Shown: positions 40,816 to 50,304, counted from the stretch's first letter. The stretch is 64,000 bases of DNA from Streptomyces spiroverticillatus (GCA_014650415.1 BMUX01000019.1:62001-126000); one strand, 5' to 3'. Made by a program: numbers and translations. The notes: generated by a model not told the origin, from the letters alone.

Positions 40816-42174
40816 ATGACGCGACCGAGGATTGTGGTGGTCGGCGCAGGCTTCGTCGGGATCGAGTGCCTGCACCGCCTGGAGCGCAAGCTCTCCCCGC
40901 GCGACGCCGAACTGATCCTGATCTCCCCGCAGGACTACCAGCTCTACCTCCCCCTCCTCCCGCACGTGGCGGCGGGCGTCCTGACCCCCCAGTCCGTCGC
41001 GGTCTCGCTGCGCCGCCGACTGCGCCGTACGAAGATCGTGCCGGGCGTGGCCATCGGCATCGACGCCGAGGCGAAGGTGTGCATCGTCCGCAAGACGACG
41101 GGCGAGATCACCGCCAAGCCGTACGACCACCTGGTCATCGCCGCCGGGTCCACGACCCGTACCTTCGACATCCCCGGCCTCACCGACCATGCGCTGGGCG
41201 TGAAGACCCTCGGCCAGGGCGCGTACATCCGCGACCACGTGATCGAGCAGCTCGACCTGGCTGCGGCCGCCGTGGACGAGGAGGAGCGCCGGGCGCGCCT
41301 GCAATTCGTGGTCGTGGGCGGCGGCTACGCGGGCGTCGAGACGGCCGCCTGCCTCCAGCGCCTCACCACCAACGCCCTCAAGCGGTACTCCCGCCTGGAC
41401 CCGTCCCTGGTGCGCTGGCACCTGGTCGACGTGGCCCCGCGCCTGCTCCCCGAACTGGGCGAGCGGCTCGGAGTGAAGGCGATGGCGATGCTGCGCGAGC
41501 GCGGCATCGAGTTCTCGCTCAACACCTCCGTCGCCTCCGTCGACGAGACGACCGTCAAGCTGACCGACGGCCGCACCCTCCCCTCCCGCACCCTCATCTG
41601 GACGGCGGGCGTCGCCGCGTCCCCGCTGGTCACGACACTGGGCGCGGAGACCGTCCGAGGCCGGATCATCTCCTCCGACCACCTCAAGGTGCCGGGATAC
41701 GACGGCCTGTACGCGGCCGGAGACGTCGCGGCGGTGCCGGACGTGGCCAAGGGCGGCGACGCGATCTGCCCGCCGACCGCACAGCACGCGCAGCGCCAGG
41801 GCAAGGTCCTGGCGGACAACATCGTGGCGAGCATGACGGGTGCGCCCCTCAAGCCGTACATCCACAAGGACCTGGGCCTGGTCGTCGACCTGGGCGGCGC
41901 GGACGCGGTCTCCAAGCCCCTGGGCGTGGAACTGCACGGCCTCCCGGCCCAGGTGGTGGCCCGCGGCTACCACGTGATGGCCCTCCCCACACTGACGGCC
42001 CGCGCCCGAGTGGTCGTCAACTGGGGCCTCAACGCGGTCGCGGGCGACGATTTCGTCCGCACGGGCTTCCAGGACAACAAGCCGAAGACCCTCCAGGACT
42101 TCGAGCAGACGAAGGCGTACCTGTCCCCGGCGGAAGTCAAGGAGTACGGGGCGGGCGTGCGGGCGCAGCTGTAG
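40816..42174 (+). CDS. type II NADH dehydrogenase-like flavoprotein
   Basis: A 452-aa NAD(P)/FAD-dependent pyridine nucleotide-disulfide-type oxidoreductase. The FAD-binding Rossmann motif is VVVGAGFVGIECL near residue 10, the second dinucleotide site is FVVVGGGYAGVETAACLQRL, and FAD contact is GLYAAGDVAAVP. The lack of a CxxxxC redox pair and the C-terminal part (PYIHKDLGLVVDLGG) fit Ndh-2, which passes electrons from NADH to quinone without pumping protons. The ATG has AAGGAG eleven bases upstream; a GTG nine bases earlier is in frame but too close to that site. It is divergent from argH. Confidence 0.88.
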   Translation: MTRPRIVVVGAGFVGIECLHRLERKLSPRDAELILISPQDYQLYLPLLPHVAAGVLTPQSVAVSLRRRLRRTKIVPGVAIGIDAEAKVCIVRKTTGEITAKPYDHLVIAAGSTTRTFDIPGLTDHALGVKTLGQGAYIRDHVIEQLDLAAAAVDEEERRARLQFVVVGGGYAGVETAACLQRLTTNALKRYSRLDPSLVRWHLVDVAPRLLPELGERLGVKAMAMLRERGIEFSLNTSVASVDETTVKLTDGRTLPSRTLIWTAGVAASPLVTTLGAETVRGRIISSDHLKVPGYDGLYAAGDVAAVPDVAKGGDAICPPTAQHAQRQGKVLADNIVASMTGAPLKPYIHKDLGLVVDLGGADAVSKPLGVELHGLPAQVVARGYHVMALPTLTARARVVVNWGLNAVAGDDFVRTGFQDNKPKTLQDFEQTKAYLSPAEVKEYGAGVRAQL

Positions 42175-42233
42175 GGGTCCGGCCCGCAGGTGTCCCGGCC
42201 CGCACCGGGTGAGCCTGGCCGTAAGCTCGCCCG

Positions 42234-43457
42234 GTGAACAGCATCGAACAGGCGACCGGGAATTCCGGTTCCGAGCCCGACCGCATCCGGGACCTCGTGG
42301 ACGTCCGCGACCCGCGTGCCTGGATCGCGCTGGATCTCGACATCCGGGACGTCCTGCGCCGGGAGTGGCGGCCCTGGGACGAGCCGGCGAAGCCGGTGCC
42401 CCTCGGTCCCGGGTCCACCGAGCGGGAACTGGCGGTGGCGCTGTGCCACGCGGACGGGCGTGTCCGGGAGGCGGCGCTCGCGCGCGTGCCCGGCGTTCCC
42501 GCGCTGCTGCCCCTTGTCGCGATCCGCGGCACGGACTGGGCGGCTCCGGTGCGGGAGCGAGCACTGGCTCTCCTGCGCACGGCCCTGCCCGCCCTCCCCG
42601 TCCAGGCCTTCTGCGACGTCGCGGCAGTGATCGTAAGAGTGGCGGAACGGCGGCACGGCGCGGGTGTGCTCGCACTCGCGGAGCACCAACTCCGGTACTC
42701 TGCGCCCGACTTCGTCGCCCGCTGCCTGAGCGCGCCCGAACGGCGGGTGCGACGGCTCGCCGCCCGGGAGGCCGTCGAGCGGGAGCTGTTCTCCCCCGTC
42801 GAGCTCGCCCGGTTCGCCGCGAAGGGGTCCGACGTCACGGTCCAGGACCGGTTCGCGCAGGCGGCCGTCGCCGCGCTTCCGGGCGAGGAGACCGAGGCAG
42901 TGCTGGCACTGTTGCTCGACTCCCGGCAGTCCAGGGTCCGTGCCACCGGTGTCAGCGCGCTCAACCGGTTCGGTTCGGCCGCGCGCGCCGAGCCGTTCCT
43001 CACCGACCGGGCGCCCGTCGTACGCGCCTGTGCCCGGTGGGTGCTGCGGCAGCACGGTTCCCCTGCGCTGCCCCGGTATCGCGAACTGTGCTCGGATGCG
43101 GGGCGGTTGGACCACGCGCAGGCCGCTGCCGCCGCCGGACTCGGCGAGTGCGGTGAGCGCGCGGACGCCGCGCTGCTGCGGCCGTTGCTCGCCCATCCCG
43201 TTCCCCGGGTCCGGGCCCAGGCCGTGGCCGGCCTGAAGGCGCTCGACGTCGTGGCCGTCGCAGAGTTGCTTCCCCTCGTCGACGACCCGGACCCCGCCGT
43301 GGTCCGCGCCGCCGTCGACGCGCTGTTGCCGTCGCCGGGCCGGCTCCCCGAGGCCTGGTTCGCCGCACGGCTCGGCGAGGAGGTGCCGCCCCCGACCCGG
43401 CTCGCCGCCCGGAGGCTGTACCAGGCCGTGACCGGCAAGCACCCGTCCACCTGGTGA
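42234..43457 (+). CDS. HEAT-repeat protein, 407 aa
   Basis: An all-helical protein built of HEAT/PBS-lyase-like repeats. Units such as DGRVREAALARVPGV, APVRERALALLRTAL, SRVRATGVSALNRFG, PVVRACARWVLRQHG, PRVRAQAVAGLKALD and PAVVRAAVDALLPSP share an xxVRxxAxxAL core. Such solenoids are protein-interaction scaffolds; no catalytic site is seen. GTG start without Shine-Dalgarno; TAAGCT ends six bases upstream, consistent with a leaderless message. A second protein with the same kind of C-terminal repeats is encoded at 50305-51672. Confidence 0.83.
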   Translation: MNSIEQATGNSGSEPDRIRDLVDVRDPRAWIALDLDIRDVLRREWRPWDEPAKPVPLGPGSTERELAVALCHADGRVREAALARVPGVPALLPLVAIRGTDWAAPVRERALALLRTALPALPVQAFCDVAAVIVRVAERRHGAGVLALAEHQLRYSAPDFVARCLSAPERRVRRLAAREAVERELFSPVELARFAAKGSDVTVQDRFAQAAVAALPGEETEAVLALLLDSRQSRVRATGVSALNRFGSAARAEPFLTDRAPVVRACARWVLRQHGSPALPRYRELCSDAGRLDHAQAAAAAGLGECGERADAALLRPLLAHPVPRVRAQAVAGLKALDVVAVAELLPLVDDPDPAVVRAAVDALLPSPGRLPEAWFAARLGEEVPPPTRLAARRLYQAVTGKHPSTW

Positions 43458-43558
43458 AATCACCGGTACGGCAGGTCGGTTGAGCCGGAAGGACGAGCAC
43501 ACCGTGGCCTACGGTGCCGTTGCCGCTTCCGCCGCCGAGGGCTTCGTAACGTCGGAAC

Positions 43559-44254
43559 ATGATCCTCACGCGCGCCCTCGGTTGTGCCGTCCTGGTGTCC
43601 TGTCTGCTCGCTCCGGACACCCCCGAAGTCCCGCTTCCCGCGCGGATGGCCGACACCGGTGGGGGGCGGCAGCTCGTCACCGCTGTGGCGGACGGCACGG
43701 CCTCCACCACGGGGACCGTCACCTGGTGGGAGCGGCGGGGGTCCCGGTGGGTGGCGGCCGGGAGTGCTCCGGCGCGGTTCGGGGCGAAGGGGCTGGTCGA
43801 GGGGGCGGTCAGGGTGCAGAGCACGAATACGACGCCGACCGGGCTGTACGAGCTTCCCTACGGGTTCGGGACCGAGGCCGCGCCGAAGGGGGCGCGGGTC
43901 GTGTACCGGCGGGTCGGGGCGGCGTCGTGGTGGTGTCAGGACAATCGGTCGCGCGCGTACAACCGGTGGGTGGAGGGGCTTCCGGAGGACTGCCGGGCGG
44001 GCGAGGCCGAGAAGCTGGATGCGTACGGGGTGCAGTACGCGCACGCGTTGGTGGTGGGGTTCAACTATGACCGGCCGGTGCGCGGGCGGGGTGCGGGCAT
44101 CTTTCTGCACGTCAACGGGCCCGGTGCGACGGCCGGTTGTGTGTCCGTGCCGAAGGGGGCGATGCGGAAGATTCTGCGGTGGGTCGATCCGGGGCAGAAG
44201 CCGCATATCGCCGTCGGGACCATGAGGGGGAAGACCGCGATCACCCGCTACTGA
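43559..44254 (+). CDS. L,D-transpeptidase-like (YkuD) secreted protein
   Basis: A 231-aa protein with a short hydrophobic N-terminus (LTRALGCAVLVSCLLAPDTP) likely to be a signal peptide. The catalytic block is IFLHVNGPGATAGCVSVPKG, with His184 and nucleophile Cys194 of the YkuD fold. Related domains cross-link peptidoglycan 3-3 in actinobacteria or are degenerate relatives of unknown role. It has WWERRGSRWV and STNTTPTGLYELPYGFG motifs common to streptomycete LDT-like proteins. TAACGT ends six bases before the ATG and no clear Shine-Dalgarno is present, so the mRNA may be leaderless. Confidence 0.82.
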   Translation: MILTRALGCAVLVSCLLAPDTPEVPLPARMADTGGGRQLVTAVADGTASTTGTVTWWERRGSRWVAAGSAPARFGAKGLVEGAVRVQSTNTTPTGLYELPYGFGTEAAPKGARVVYRRVGAASWWCQDNRSRAYNRWVEGLPEDCRAGEAEKLDAYGVQYAHALVVGFNYDRPVRGRGAGIFLHVNGPGATAGCVSVPKGAMRKILRWVDPGQKPHIAVGTMRGKTAITRY

Positions 44255-44324
44255 GGCGTACGTGTAGCGACCACATATCGAGACGGTGTTGCATGGGCGG
44301 GGCGGACGGGCGTTGCATCACGAC

Positions 44325-45299
44325 GTGCGTACCGAAACCGAGACACCCGCTCCGACCAGCCAGGACGACACCGACAGGACCGCCCGACGGGCGGTCACGG
44401 TCTTCCCCGTGCTGGTGCTCGTCGCCGGTGCCCTGGGGCTGCTGACCCCGGGCACCTTCGCCGACTGGAAGACCTCCGTGCCGTACCTGCTGGGCATCGT
44501 GATGTTCTGCATGGGGCTGACGATGACGCCGGTGGACTTCAAGGGGGTGGCCCAGCGGCCGTGGGCGGTGCTGCTCGGACTCGTGGCGCACTACGTGATC
44601 ATGCCGGGGCTCGGGTGGCTCATCGCCCACGCGCTGAGTCTGCCGCCGCAGCTCGCGGCGGGGGTGATTCTGGTGGGGTGTGCGCCCAGTGGGACCGCGT
44701 CGAATGTGGTGACGTATCTGGCCAGGGGCGATGTGGCACTGTCGGTATCCGTCGCGACCGTGTCGACCATGCTGGCCCCGCTGGTCACGCCGCCGCTGAC
44801 ACTGCTGCTGGCCGGGGAGTACCTCCCCGTCGACGCCGGGTCGATGGTCGAGGACATCCTGAAGACCGTGCTGCTGCCGGTGATCGCGGGGCTCGTGGTG
44901 CGGCTGGTGGCGGGGCGGTATCTGGAGCGGGTGCTCGGGGCGCTGCCGTGGCTGTCGGCCGTCACGATCGCGGTCATCGTGGCCGTGGTGGTGGCGGGCA
45001 GCGCCGCCGCGATCAAGTCGGCGGCACTGCTCGTCTTCGTCGCCGTCGTGCTGCACAACGGGCTGGGGCTTGCCCTCGGGTACGGGGCGGGGAAGCTCGG
45101 CCGGCTCGGGAAGCCCGCGAGCCGGGCGATGGCCTTCGAGGTCGGCATGCAGAACTCCGGGCTCGCCGCCTCCCTGGCCACCGCCCACTTCAGCCCGCTG
45201 GCCGCGCTGCCGTCGGCGGTCTTCTCGGTGTGGCACAACGTGTCGGGCGCGCTGGTGGCGGCCTGGATGTCGTACCGCAGCAAGAAGAGCGGGGACTAG
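44325..45299 (+). CDS. bile acid:sodium symporter (BASS)-family transporter
   Basis: A 324-aa polytopic protein with about nine to ten helices. Family blocks are LLGIVMFCMGLTMTPVDFKG, LVGCAPSGTASNVVTYLARG, and the C-terminal AMAFEVGMQNSGLAASLATA. BASS proteins co-transport organic anions such as pantoate, pyruvate or keto acids with sodium; the substrate is not predictable. The GTG start reading VRTETETP was chosen because upstream codons are not protein-like; a GTG at 44286 is the alternative. It converges with argR, with 16 bp between stops. Confidence 0.88.
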   Translation: MRTETETPAPTSQDDTDRTARRAVTVFPVLVLVAGALGLLTPGTFADWKTSVPYLLGIVMFCMGLTMTPVDFKGVAQRPWAVLLGLVAHYVIMPGLGWLIAHALSLPPQLAAGVILVGCAPSGTASNVVTYLARGDVALSVSVATVSTMLAPLVTPPLTLLLAGEYLPVDAGSMVEDILKTVLLPVIAGLVVRLVAGRYLERVLGALPWLSAVTIAVIVAVVVAGSAAAIKSAALLVFVAVVLHNGLGLALGYGAGKLGRLGKPASRAMAFEVGMQNSGLAASLATAHFSPLAALPSAVFSVWHNVSGALVAAWMSYRSKKSGD

Positions 45300-45315
45300 C
45301 TCTCCTCGCGGAGGA

Positions 45316-45867
45316 CTAGCGCTCCTTCTGCGCGAGGCGCAGCAGGTGGTCGGCCAGGGCCTGGCCGCCCGCCGGGTCGCGGCTGATCAGCATCAGCGTG
45401 TCGTCGCCCGCGATCGTGCCGAGGATCGCCCGCAGTTCCGCCTGGTCGATGGCCGAGGCCAGGAACTGGGCGGCTCCCGGCGGCGTACGCAGGACGACCA
45501 GGTTGGCCGAGGCCTCCGCCGAGATCAGCAGTTCGGCGGAGAGGCGGCGCATCCGCTCCTCCTTGGCGGACTCCCCCAGCGGCGCCTGCGGGGTGCGGAA
45601 GCCGCCCTCGCTGGGCACCGCGTAGATCAGCTCGCCGCCGGTGTTGCGGATCTTCACCGCGCCCAGCTCGTCCAGGTCCCGGCTGAGCGTCGCCTGGGTG
45701 ACGCTCAGCCCGTCGTCGCTGAGGAGCTTGGCGAGCTGGCTCTGCGAGCGCACCGGCTGCCGGTTGAGGATGTCCACGATCCGGCGGTGGCGTGCGGTCC
45801 GGGTCTGGGGTACGGCGGGGCCGCCGTTGCCGCCGTGTTCGTTGTCCCGCGCGTGCGCCTCGGTCAT
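45316..45867 (-). CDS. argR: arginine repressor
   Basis: A 183-aa ArgR. The N-terminal winged helix reads TARHRRIVDILNRQPVRSQS, then QLAKLLSDDGLSVTQATLSR and DLDELGAVKIR. The C-terminal hexamerisation and arginine-binding domain includes AILGTIAGDDTLMLISRDPA with the GDDT motif. It represses arginine genes when arginine is abundant. The ATG has GGAG ten bases upstream and begins five bases after the argD stop; an ATG at 45876 overlapping that stop is the alternative. As last gene of argCJBDR it is probably autoregulated. Confidence 0.95.
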   Translation of the reverse strand: MTEAHARDNEHGGNGGPAVPQTRTARHRRIVDILNRQPVRSQSQLAKLLSDDGLSVTQATLSRDLDELGAVKIRNTGGELIYAVPSEGGFRTPQAPLGESAKEERMRRLSAELLISAEASANLVVLRTPPGAAQFLASAIDQAELRAILGTIAGDDTLMLISRDPAGGQALADHLLRLAQKER

Positions 45868-45872
45868 CTGCG

Positions 45873-47069
45873 TCATTCTCCGGATCGTTGGTCCCCGTGT
45901 GCCGTGTCGAGAACGCCTGGCAGGGCCACAAGGAACGCGTCCAGGAGGTCGTCGCCGATGGTCAGGGCGGGCATGAGCCGTACGACATCCGGGGCGGGCG
46001 CGTTCACGAGGAAACCGGCGTCCTGAGCCGCCTGCTGCACCTGGGGAGCGAGGGACTCGGACAAGACGATACCCAGGAGCAGGCCCGCACCCCGGACGTG
46101 GGATACCAACGGGTGTCCGAGTGACTGGATTCCGTCCCGCAGTTTCTCGCCCTTGCGCTTGGTCTCGTCGAGGAGTCCGTCGGCGGCGATGGTGTCCAGG
46201 ACGGCCAGTCCGGCGGCGCAGGCGGTCGGGTTCCCGCCGAAGGTGGAGCCGTGGTGGCCGGGCTTGAGAAGGTCTGCGGCCGCTCCGTACGCGACGGTCG
46301 CGCCCAGCGGGAGACCGCCGCCGAGGCCCTTGGCGAGGGTCACGATGTCCGGGTCGATGCCCTCTTCCGCCTGGTGGGCGAGGAAGTGGCCGGTGCGTCC
46401 CGTGCCGGTCTGGACCTCGTCGAGGACCAGGAGGGTGCCGGTGGCGCGGGTGATCTCCCGGGCGGCCTTGAGGTAGCCGGGCGGGGGGACCACGACGCCG
46501 AGTTCGCCCTGGATGGGCTCGATGATCACGAGGGCGGTGTCCTCGGTGACGGCTGCCCGCAGGGCTTCCACGTCTCCGTACGGTACGTGCGTGACGTCGC
46601 CGGGAAGCGGCTGGAACGGTGCCCGCTTGCCCTCCTGGCCGGTGAGCGCCAGGGCGCCCATGGTGCGGCCGTGGAAGCCGCCGGTGGTGGCGACCATGTG
46701 GGTGCGGCCGGTGAGCCGGCCGATCTTGAAGGCGGCTTCGTTGGCCTCGGCGCCGGAGTTGCAGAAGTAGACCTTGCCGGGGCGGCCGGACAGCTCGACG
46801 ATCCGCTCGGCGAGCGCGACGGGCGGCTCGGCGACGAAGAGGTTGGAGACGTGGCTCAGGGAGGCGATCTGCGAGGAGACGGCCTCGACGATCGCCGGGT
46901 GGGCGTGGCCGAGGGCGTTGACCGCGATGCCGCCGACGAAATCGGCGTATTCCTTGCCGTCGGCGTCCCGGAGGGTGGAGCCCTCGCCGTGGACGAGGGC
47001 GAGCTGCGGGGTGCCGTAGTTGTTGGTGAGGGCGTGCTGCCACCGTCCGGTGAGGTCGGCGTTGCTCAT
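45873..47069 (-). CDS. argD: acetylornithine aminotransferase
   Basis: A 398-aa class III PLP aminotransferase: YADFVGGIAVNALGHAHPAI, VYFCNSGAEANEAAFKIGRL, LLVLDEVQTGTGRTGHFLAH, and the PLP-lysine block DIVTLAKGLGGGLPLGATVA. It converts N-acetylglutamate semialdehyde to N-acetylornithine. Its ATG overlaps the argB stop (ATGA), so it is translationally coupled. Confidence 0.97.
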   Translation of the reverse strand: MSNADLTGRWQHALTNNYGTPQLALVHGEGSTLRDADGKEYADFVGGIAVNALGHAHPAIVEAVSSQIASLSHVSNLFVAEPPVALAERIVELSGRPGKVYFCNSGAEANEAAFKIGRLTGRTHMVATTGGFHGRTMGALALTGQEGKRAPFQPLPGDVTHVPYGDVEALRAAVTEDTALVIIEPIQGELGVVVPPPGYLKAAREITRATGTLLVLDEVQTGTGRTGHFLAHQAEEGIDPDIVTLAKGLGGGLPLGATVAYGAAADLLKPGHHGSTFGGNPTACAAGLAVLDTIAADGLLDETKRKGEKLRDGIQSLGHPLVSHVRGAGLLLGIVLSESLAPQVQQAAQDAGFLVNAPAPDVVRLMPALTIGDDLLDAFLVALPGVLDTAHGDQRSGE

Positions 47070-48019
47070 GACTGGGGCTCCCCCTGGGTGTCGTGGTCTG
47101 CGTATGGGGCGTCCGGGACGACCATCGTGCCGATGCCCTCGTCCGTGAAGATCTCCAGCAGGATCGAGTGCGGGACCCGTCCGTCGATGACGCGGGCGGT
47201 GGTGACGCCGTTGCGCACGGCGTGCAGGCAGCCCTGCATCTTGGGCACCATGCCGCTGGCCAGCTCCGGCAGGAGTTTCTCCAGTTCGGTGGCGGTCAGT
47301 CGGCTGATGACGTCGTCGCTGTTGGGCCAGTCCTCGTAGAGGCCCTCGACGTCGGTGAGGACCATCAGCGTTTCGGCGTCCAGCGCCGCAGCGAGTGCCG
47401 CAGCCGCCGTATCAGCATTGACGTTGTAGACACGTCCCCCCTCAGAAGCGTCCTGGGAGCGGGCGATCGAGGAGACGACCGGGATGCGGCCGTCCGCCAG
47501 GAGCGCCTCGATGGCGCCCGTGTCGATCGCGGTGATTTCGCCGACCCGGCCGATGTCGACGGACTCGCCGTCGATCTGCGGGAAGTGCTGGGTGGCGGTG
47601 ATGGTGTGCGCGTCCTCGCCGGTCAGGCCGACCGCGAGGGGACCGTGCTGGTTGAGCAGGCCGACCAGCTCGCGCTGGACCTGGCCCGCCAGGACCATCC
47701 GTACGACGTCCATGGCCTCGGGCGTGGTGACCCGCAGGCCCGCCTTGAACTCGCTGACGATGCCCGCCGCGTCGAGCTGCCGGCTGATCTGCGGGCCGCC
47801 GCCGTGCACGACGACGGGCCTCAGGCCCGCGTGGTGCAGGAAGACGACGTCCTGCGCGAAGGCGGCCTTCAGGTCCTCGTCGACCATGGCGTTGCCGCCG
47901 AACTTGATCACGACGGTCTTGCCCTGGTGGCGGGTCAGCCACGGCAGGGCCTCGATGAGGATCTGCGCCTTGGGCAGGGCGGTGTGCTTGCGGGCGGAGG
48001 CCTTCTGGGGGCTGCTCAT
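47066..48019 (-). CDS. argB: acetylglutamate kinase
   Basis: A 317-aa amino-acid kinase. Substrate and ATP sites are KTVVIKFGGNAM, RPVVVHGGGPQISRQLDAAG, and MVPKMQGCLHAVRNGVTTAR. It phosphorylates N-acetylglutamate, usually the arginine-inhibited step; the N-terminal extension (KAQILIEALPWLTRHQGK) is of the kind associated with hexameric, arginine-sensitive enzymes. The ATG overlaps the argJ stop (ATGA). Confidence 0.97.
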   Translation of the reverse strand: MSSPQKASARKHTALPKAQILIEALPWLTRHQGKTVVIKFGGNAMVDEDLKAAFAQDVVFLHHAGLRPVVVHGGGPQISRQLDAAGIVSEFKAGLRVTTPEAMDVVRMVLAGQVQRELVGLLNQHGPLAVGLTGEDAHTITATQHFPQIDGESVDIGRVGEITAIDTGAIEALLADGRIPVVSSIARSQDASEGGRVYNVNADTAAAALAAALDAETLMVLTDVEGLYEDWPNSDDVISRLTATELEKLLPELASGMVPKMQGCLHAVRNGVTTARVIDGRVPHSILLEIFTDEGIGTMVVPDAPYADHDTQGEPQS

Positions 48020-49170
48020 GAGGAGTACGCGCTGTTCTCGTGGACGTAGTCGGCGGTGAGGTCGTTCGCCCAGATCACGGCGGACTCGGAGCCCTCGGCG
48101 AGGTCGGCGGTGATCTTGATCTCCCGGTAGCGCATGTCGACCAGGTCGCGGTCGTCGCCGACGGAGCCCTTCTTGCAGACCCAGACGCCGTTGATGGCGA
48201 CGTTCAGCTCGTCCGGGTCGAAGGCCGCCTTCGTCGTACCGATGGCGGAGAGCACCCGGCCCCAGTTGGGGTCCTCGCCGTGCAGGGCGCACTTGAGGAG
48301 GTTGTTGCGGGCGATGGACCGGCCGACCTCGACGGCGTCGTCCTCGGTGGCCGCGTTGATCACCTCGATACGGATGTCCTTGCTGGCCCCCTCGGCGTCG
48401 CCGATGAGCTGGCGGGCGAGGTCGTCGCAGACGGTACGTACGGCGGCCGCGAACTCCTCGTATCCGGGGGCGACTTCGGACGCACCGGAGGCCAGCAGCA
48501 GCACGGTGTCGTTGGTCGACATGCAGCCGTCGGAGTCGACCCGGTCGAAGGTCTGCCGGGTGGCGTCCCGCAGCGCCTTGTCGAGGACGGGGGCCTCGAG
48601 GTCGGCGTCGGTGGTGAGGACGACCAGCATGGTGGCGAGGCCCGGGGCGAGCATGCCCGCACCCTTGGCCATGCCGCCGACGGTCCAGCCCGCGGGGCTG
48701 GTGTGCACGGACGTCTTGTGCACGGTGTCGGTGGTCTTGATGGCGATGGCGGCCTTCTCGCCGCCGTGGACGGAGAGCTCGGCGGCGGCCTTGTCGATGC
48801 CGGGGAGCAGTTTGTCCATGGGGAGGAGCACGCCGATGAGCCCGGTCGACGCGACGGCGACCTCGCCCGCGCCGATCTCCAGGACCTCGGCCGCCTTCTC
48901 GGCGGTGGCGTGGGTGTCCTGGAAGCCCTTCGGTCCCGTACAGGCGTTGGCGCCACCGGAGTTGAGGACGACGGCGGTGATCTCGCCGGTCTTGACGACC
49001 TGCTCGGACCAGAGGACGGGGGCGGCCTTGACGCGGTTGGAGGTGAAGACGCCCGCGGCGGCGCGGCGCGGCCCGGTGTTGACCACGAGGGCCAGGTCCG
49101 GGTTGCCGTTCGCCTTGATCCCGGCGGCGATGCCCGCCGCCGTGAATCCCTGTGCTGCCGTGACGCTCAC
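48016..49170 (-). CDS. argJ: glutamate N-acetyltransferase / ornithine acetyltransferase
   Basis: A 384-aa Ntn-hydrolase-like enzyme that self-cleaves before Thr180 in KGAGMLAPGLAT-MLVVLT, making alpha and beta chains with Thr as nucleophile. It moves acetyl from N-acetylornithine to glutamate (the cyclic pathway), and possibly also from acetyl-CoA. The GTG start overlaps the argC stop (GTGA). Other conserved parts are NSGGANACTGPKG and DPNWGRVLSAIG. Confidence 0.97.
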   Translation of the reverse strand: MSVTAAQGFTAAGIAAGIKANGNPDLALVVNTGPRRAAAGVFTSNRVKAAPVLWSEQVVKTGEITAVVLNSGGANACTGPKGFQDTHATAEKAAEVLEIGAGEVAVASTGLIGVLLPMDKLLPGIDKAAAELSVHGGEKAAIAIKTTDTVHKTSVHTSPAGWTVGGMAKGAGMLAPGLATMLVVLTTDADLEAPVLDKALRDATRQTFDRVDSDGCMSTNDTVLLLASGASEVAPGYEEFAAAVRTVCDDLARQLIGDAEGASKDIRIEVINAATEDDAVEVGRSIARNNLLKCALHGEDPNWGRVLSAIGTTKAAFDPDELNVAINGVWVCKKGSVGDDRDLVDMRYREIKITADLAEGSESAVIWANDLTADYVHENSAYSS

Positions 49171-50195
49171 GGTGCTACTCCGATCGAAGTGAGGCCCGTG
49201 GACTCGTCGAGTCCGAGGGCGATGTTCATGCTCTGCACCGCGCCGCCGGCGGTGCCCTTGGCGAGGTTGTCGATGGCGCTGACGACGATGACGCGGTGCG
49301 CGGCCTCGTCGTACGCGACCTGGATCTGCGCGGCGTTGGCCCCGTACACGGAGGCGGTGGCGGGCCACTGCCCCTCGGGGAGGAGGCGGACGAACGGCTC
49401 GTCCGCGTATGCCTTTTCGTACGCGGCTCGTACGTCCGTGTACGTCACCCCGGGCCTGGCCTTCGCGCTGCTGGTGGCGAGGATGCCGCGCGGCATCGGG
49501 GCCAGGGTCGGGGTGAAGGAGACGGTGACCCGCTCCCCCGCGACCGCGCTGAGGTTCTGGATCATCTCGGGGGTGTGCCGGTGGCCGCCGCCGACGCCGT
49601 ACGGGGACATGGAGCCCATGACCTCGGAGCCGAGCAGGTGCGGCTTGGCGGCCTTGCCCGCGCCGGAGGTGCCGGACGCGGCGACGATGACGGCCTCGGG
49701 CTCGGCGAGTCCGGCCGCGTACGCCGGTACGAGGCCCAGCGAGACGGCCGTGGGGTAGCAACCGGGCACCGCGATGCGCTTGGACCCCTCCAGCGCGGCG
49801 CGGGCACCCGGCAGTTCGGGCAGGCCGTAGGGCCAGGTGCCGGCGTGCGGGGAGCCGTAGAACTTCTCCCAGTCGGCGGCGTCGGTGAGCCGGAAGTCGG
49901 CCCCCATGTCGACGATCAGCACGTCGTCGCCGAGCTGCTCCGCCACTGCGGCGGACTGACCGTGCGGCAGCGCGAGGAAGACGACGTCGTGTCCGGCGAG
50001 GACCTCGGCCGTGGTCGGCTCCAGCACGCGGTCCGCGAGCGGCGCGAGGTGCGGCTGGACGCTGCCGAGCGTCTGACCTGCGTTGGAGTGGCCGGTGAGG
50101 GCGCCGATCTCCACGTCGGGGTGCACGAGGAGGAAGCGCAGCAGTTCCCCGCCCGCGTATCCGCTCGCTCCCGCCACTGCTGCCCTGACCACCAT
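49167..50195 (-). CDS. argC: N-acetyl-gamma-glutamyl-phosphate reductase
   Basis: A 342-aa reductase. The NADP-binding start is AAVAGASGYAGGELLRFLL, the active-site cysteine is Cys146 in VPGCYPTAVSLGL, and the family block HRHTPEMIQNLS supplies the catalytic His. It makes N-acetylglutamate semialdehyde. A strong AAGGAGG is six bases before the ATG. First gene of argCJBDR; a candidate ArgR box lies 20 bp upstream. Confidence 0.97.
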   Translation of the reverse strand: MVVRAAVAGASGYAGGELLRFLLVHPDVEIGALTGHSNAGQTLGSVQPHLAPLADRVLEPTTAEVLAGHDVVFLALPHGQSAAVAEQLGDDVLIVDMGADFRLTDAADWEKFYGSPHAGTWPYGLPELPGARAALEGSKRIAVPGCYPTAVSLGLVPAYAAGLAEPEAVIVAASGTSGAGKAAKPHLLGSEVMGSMSPYGVGGGHRHTPEMIQNLSAVAGERVTVSFTPTLAPMPRGILATSSAKARPGVTYTDVRAAYEKAYADEPFVRLLPEGQWPATASVYGANAAQIQVAYDEAAHRVIVVSAIDNLAKGTAGGAVQSMNIALGLDESTGLTSIGVAP

Positions 50196-50214
50196 CGGAC
50201 CCTCCTTGTCGATG

Positions 50215-50248
50215 GCATGACTATACGTACGAGCGCAGGTTTATGCAA
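50215..50248. promoter_or_regulatory. candidate ArgR boxes upstream of argC
   Basis: GCATGACTATAC (50215-50226) matches the argH box at 10 of 12 positions. A second half-site TTTATGCAA follows at 50240-50248. Two adjacent sites over the presumed argC promoter fit cooperative binding of hexameric ArgR. Confidence 0.6.
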
Positions 50249-50304
50249 AGAGCGGCAGGGGGTGGTACGGAGCGGGTGCGGCCGAGGGCGCCGGAACGCG
50301 GGTC

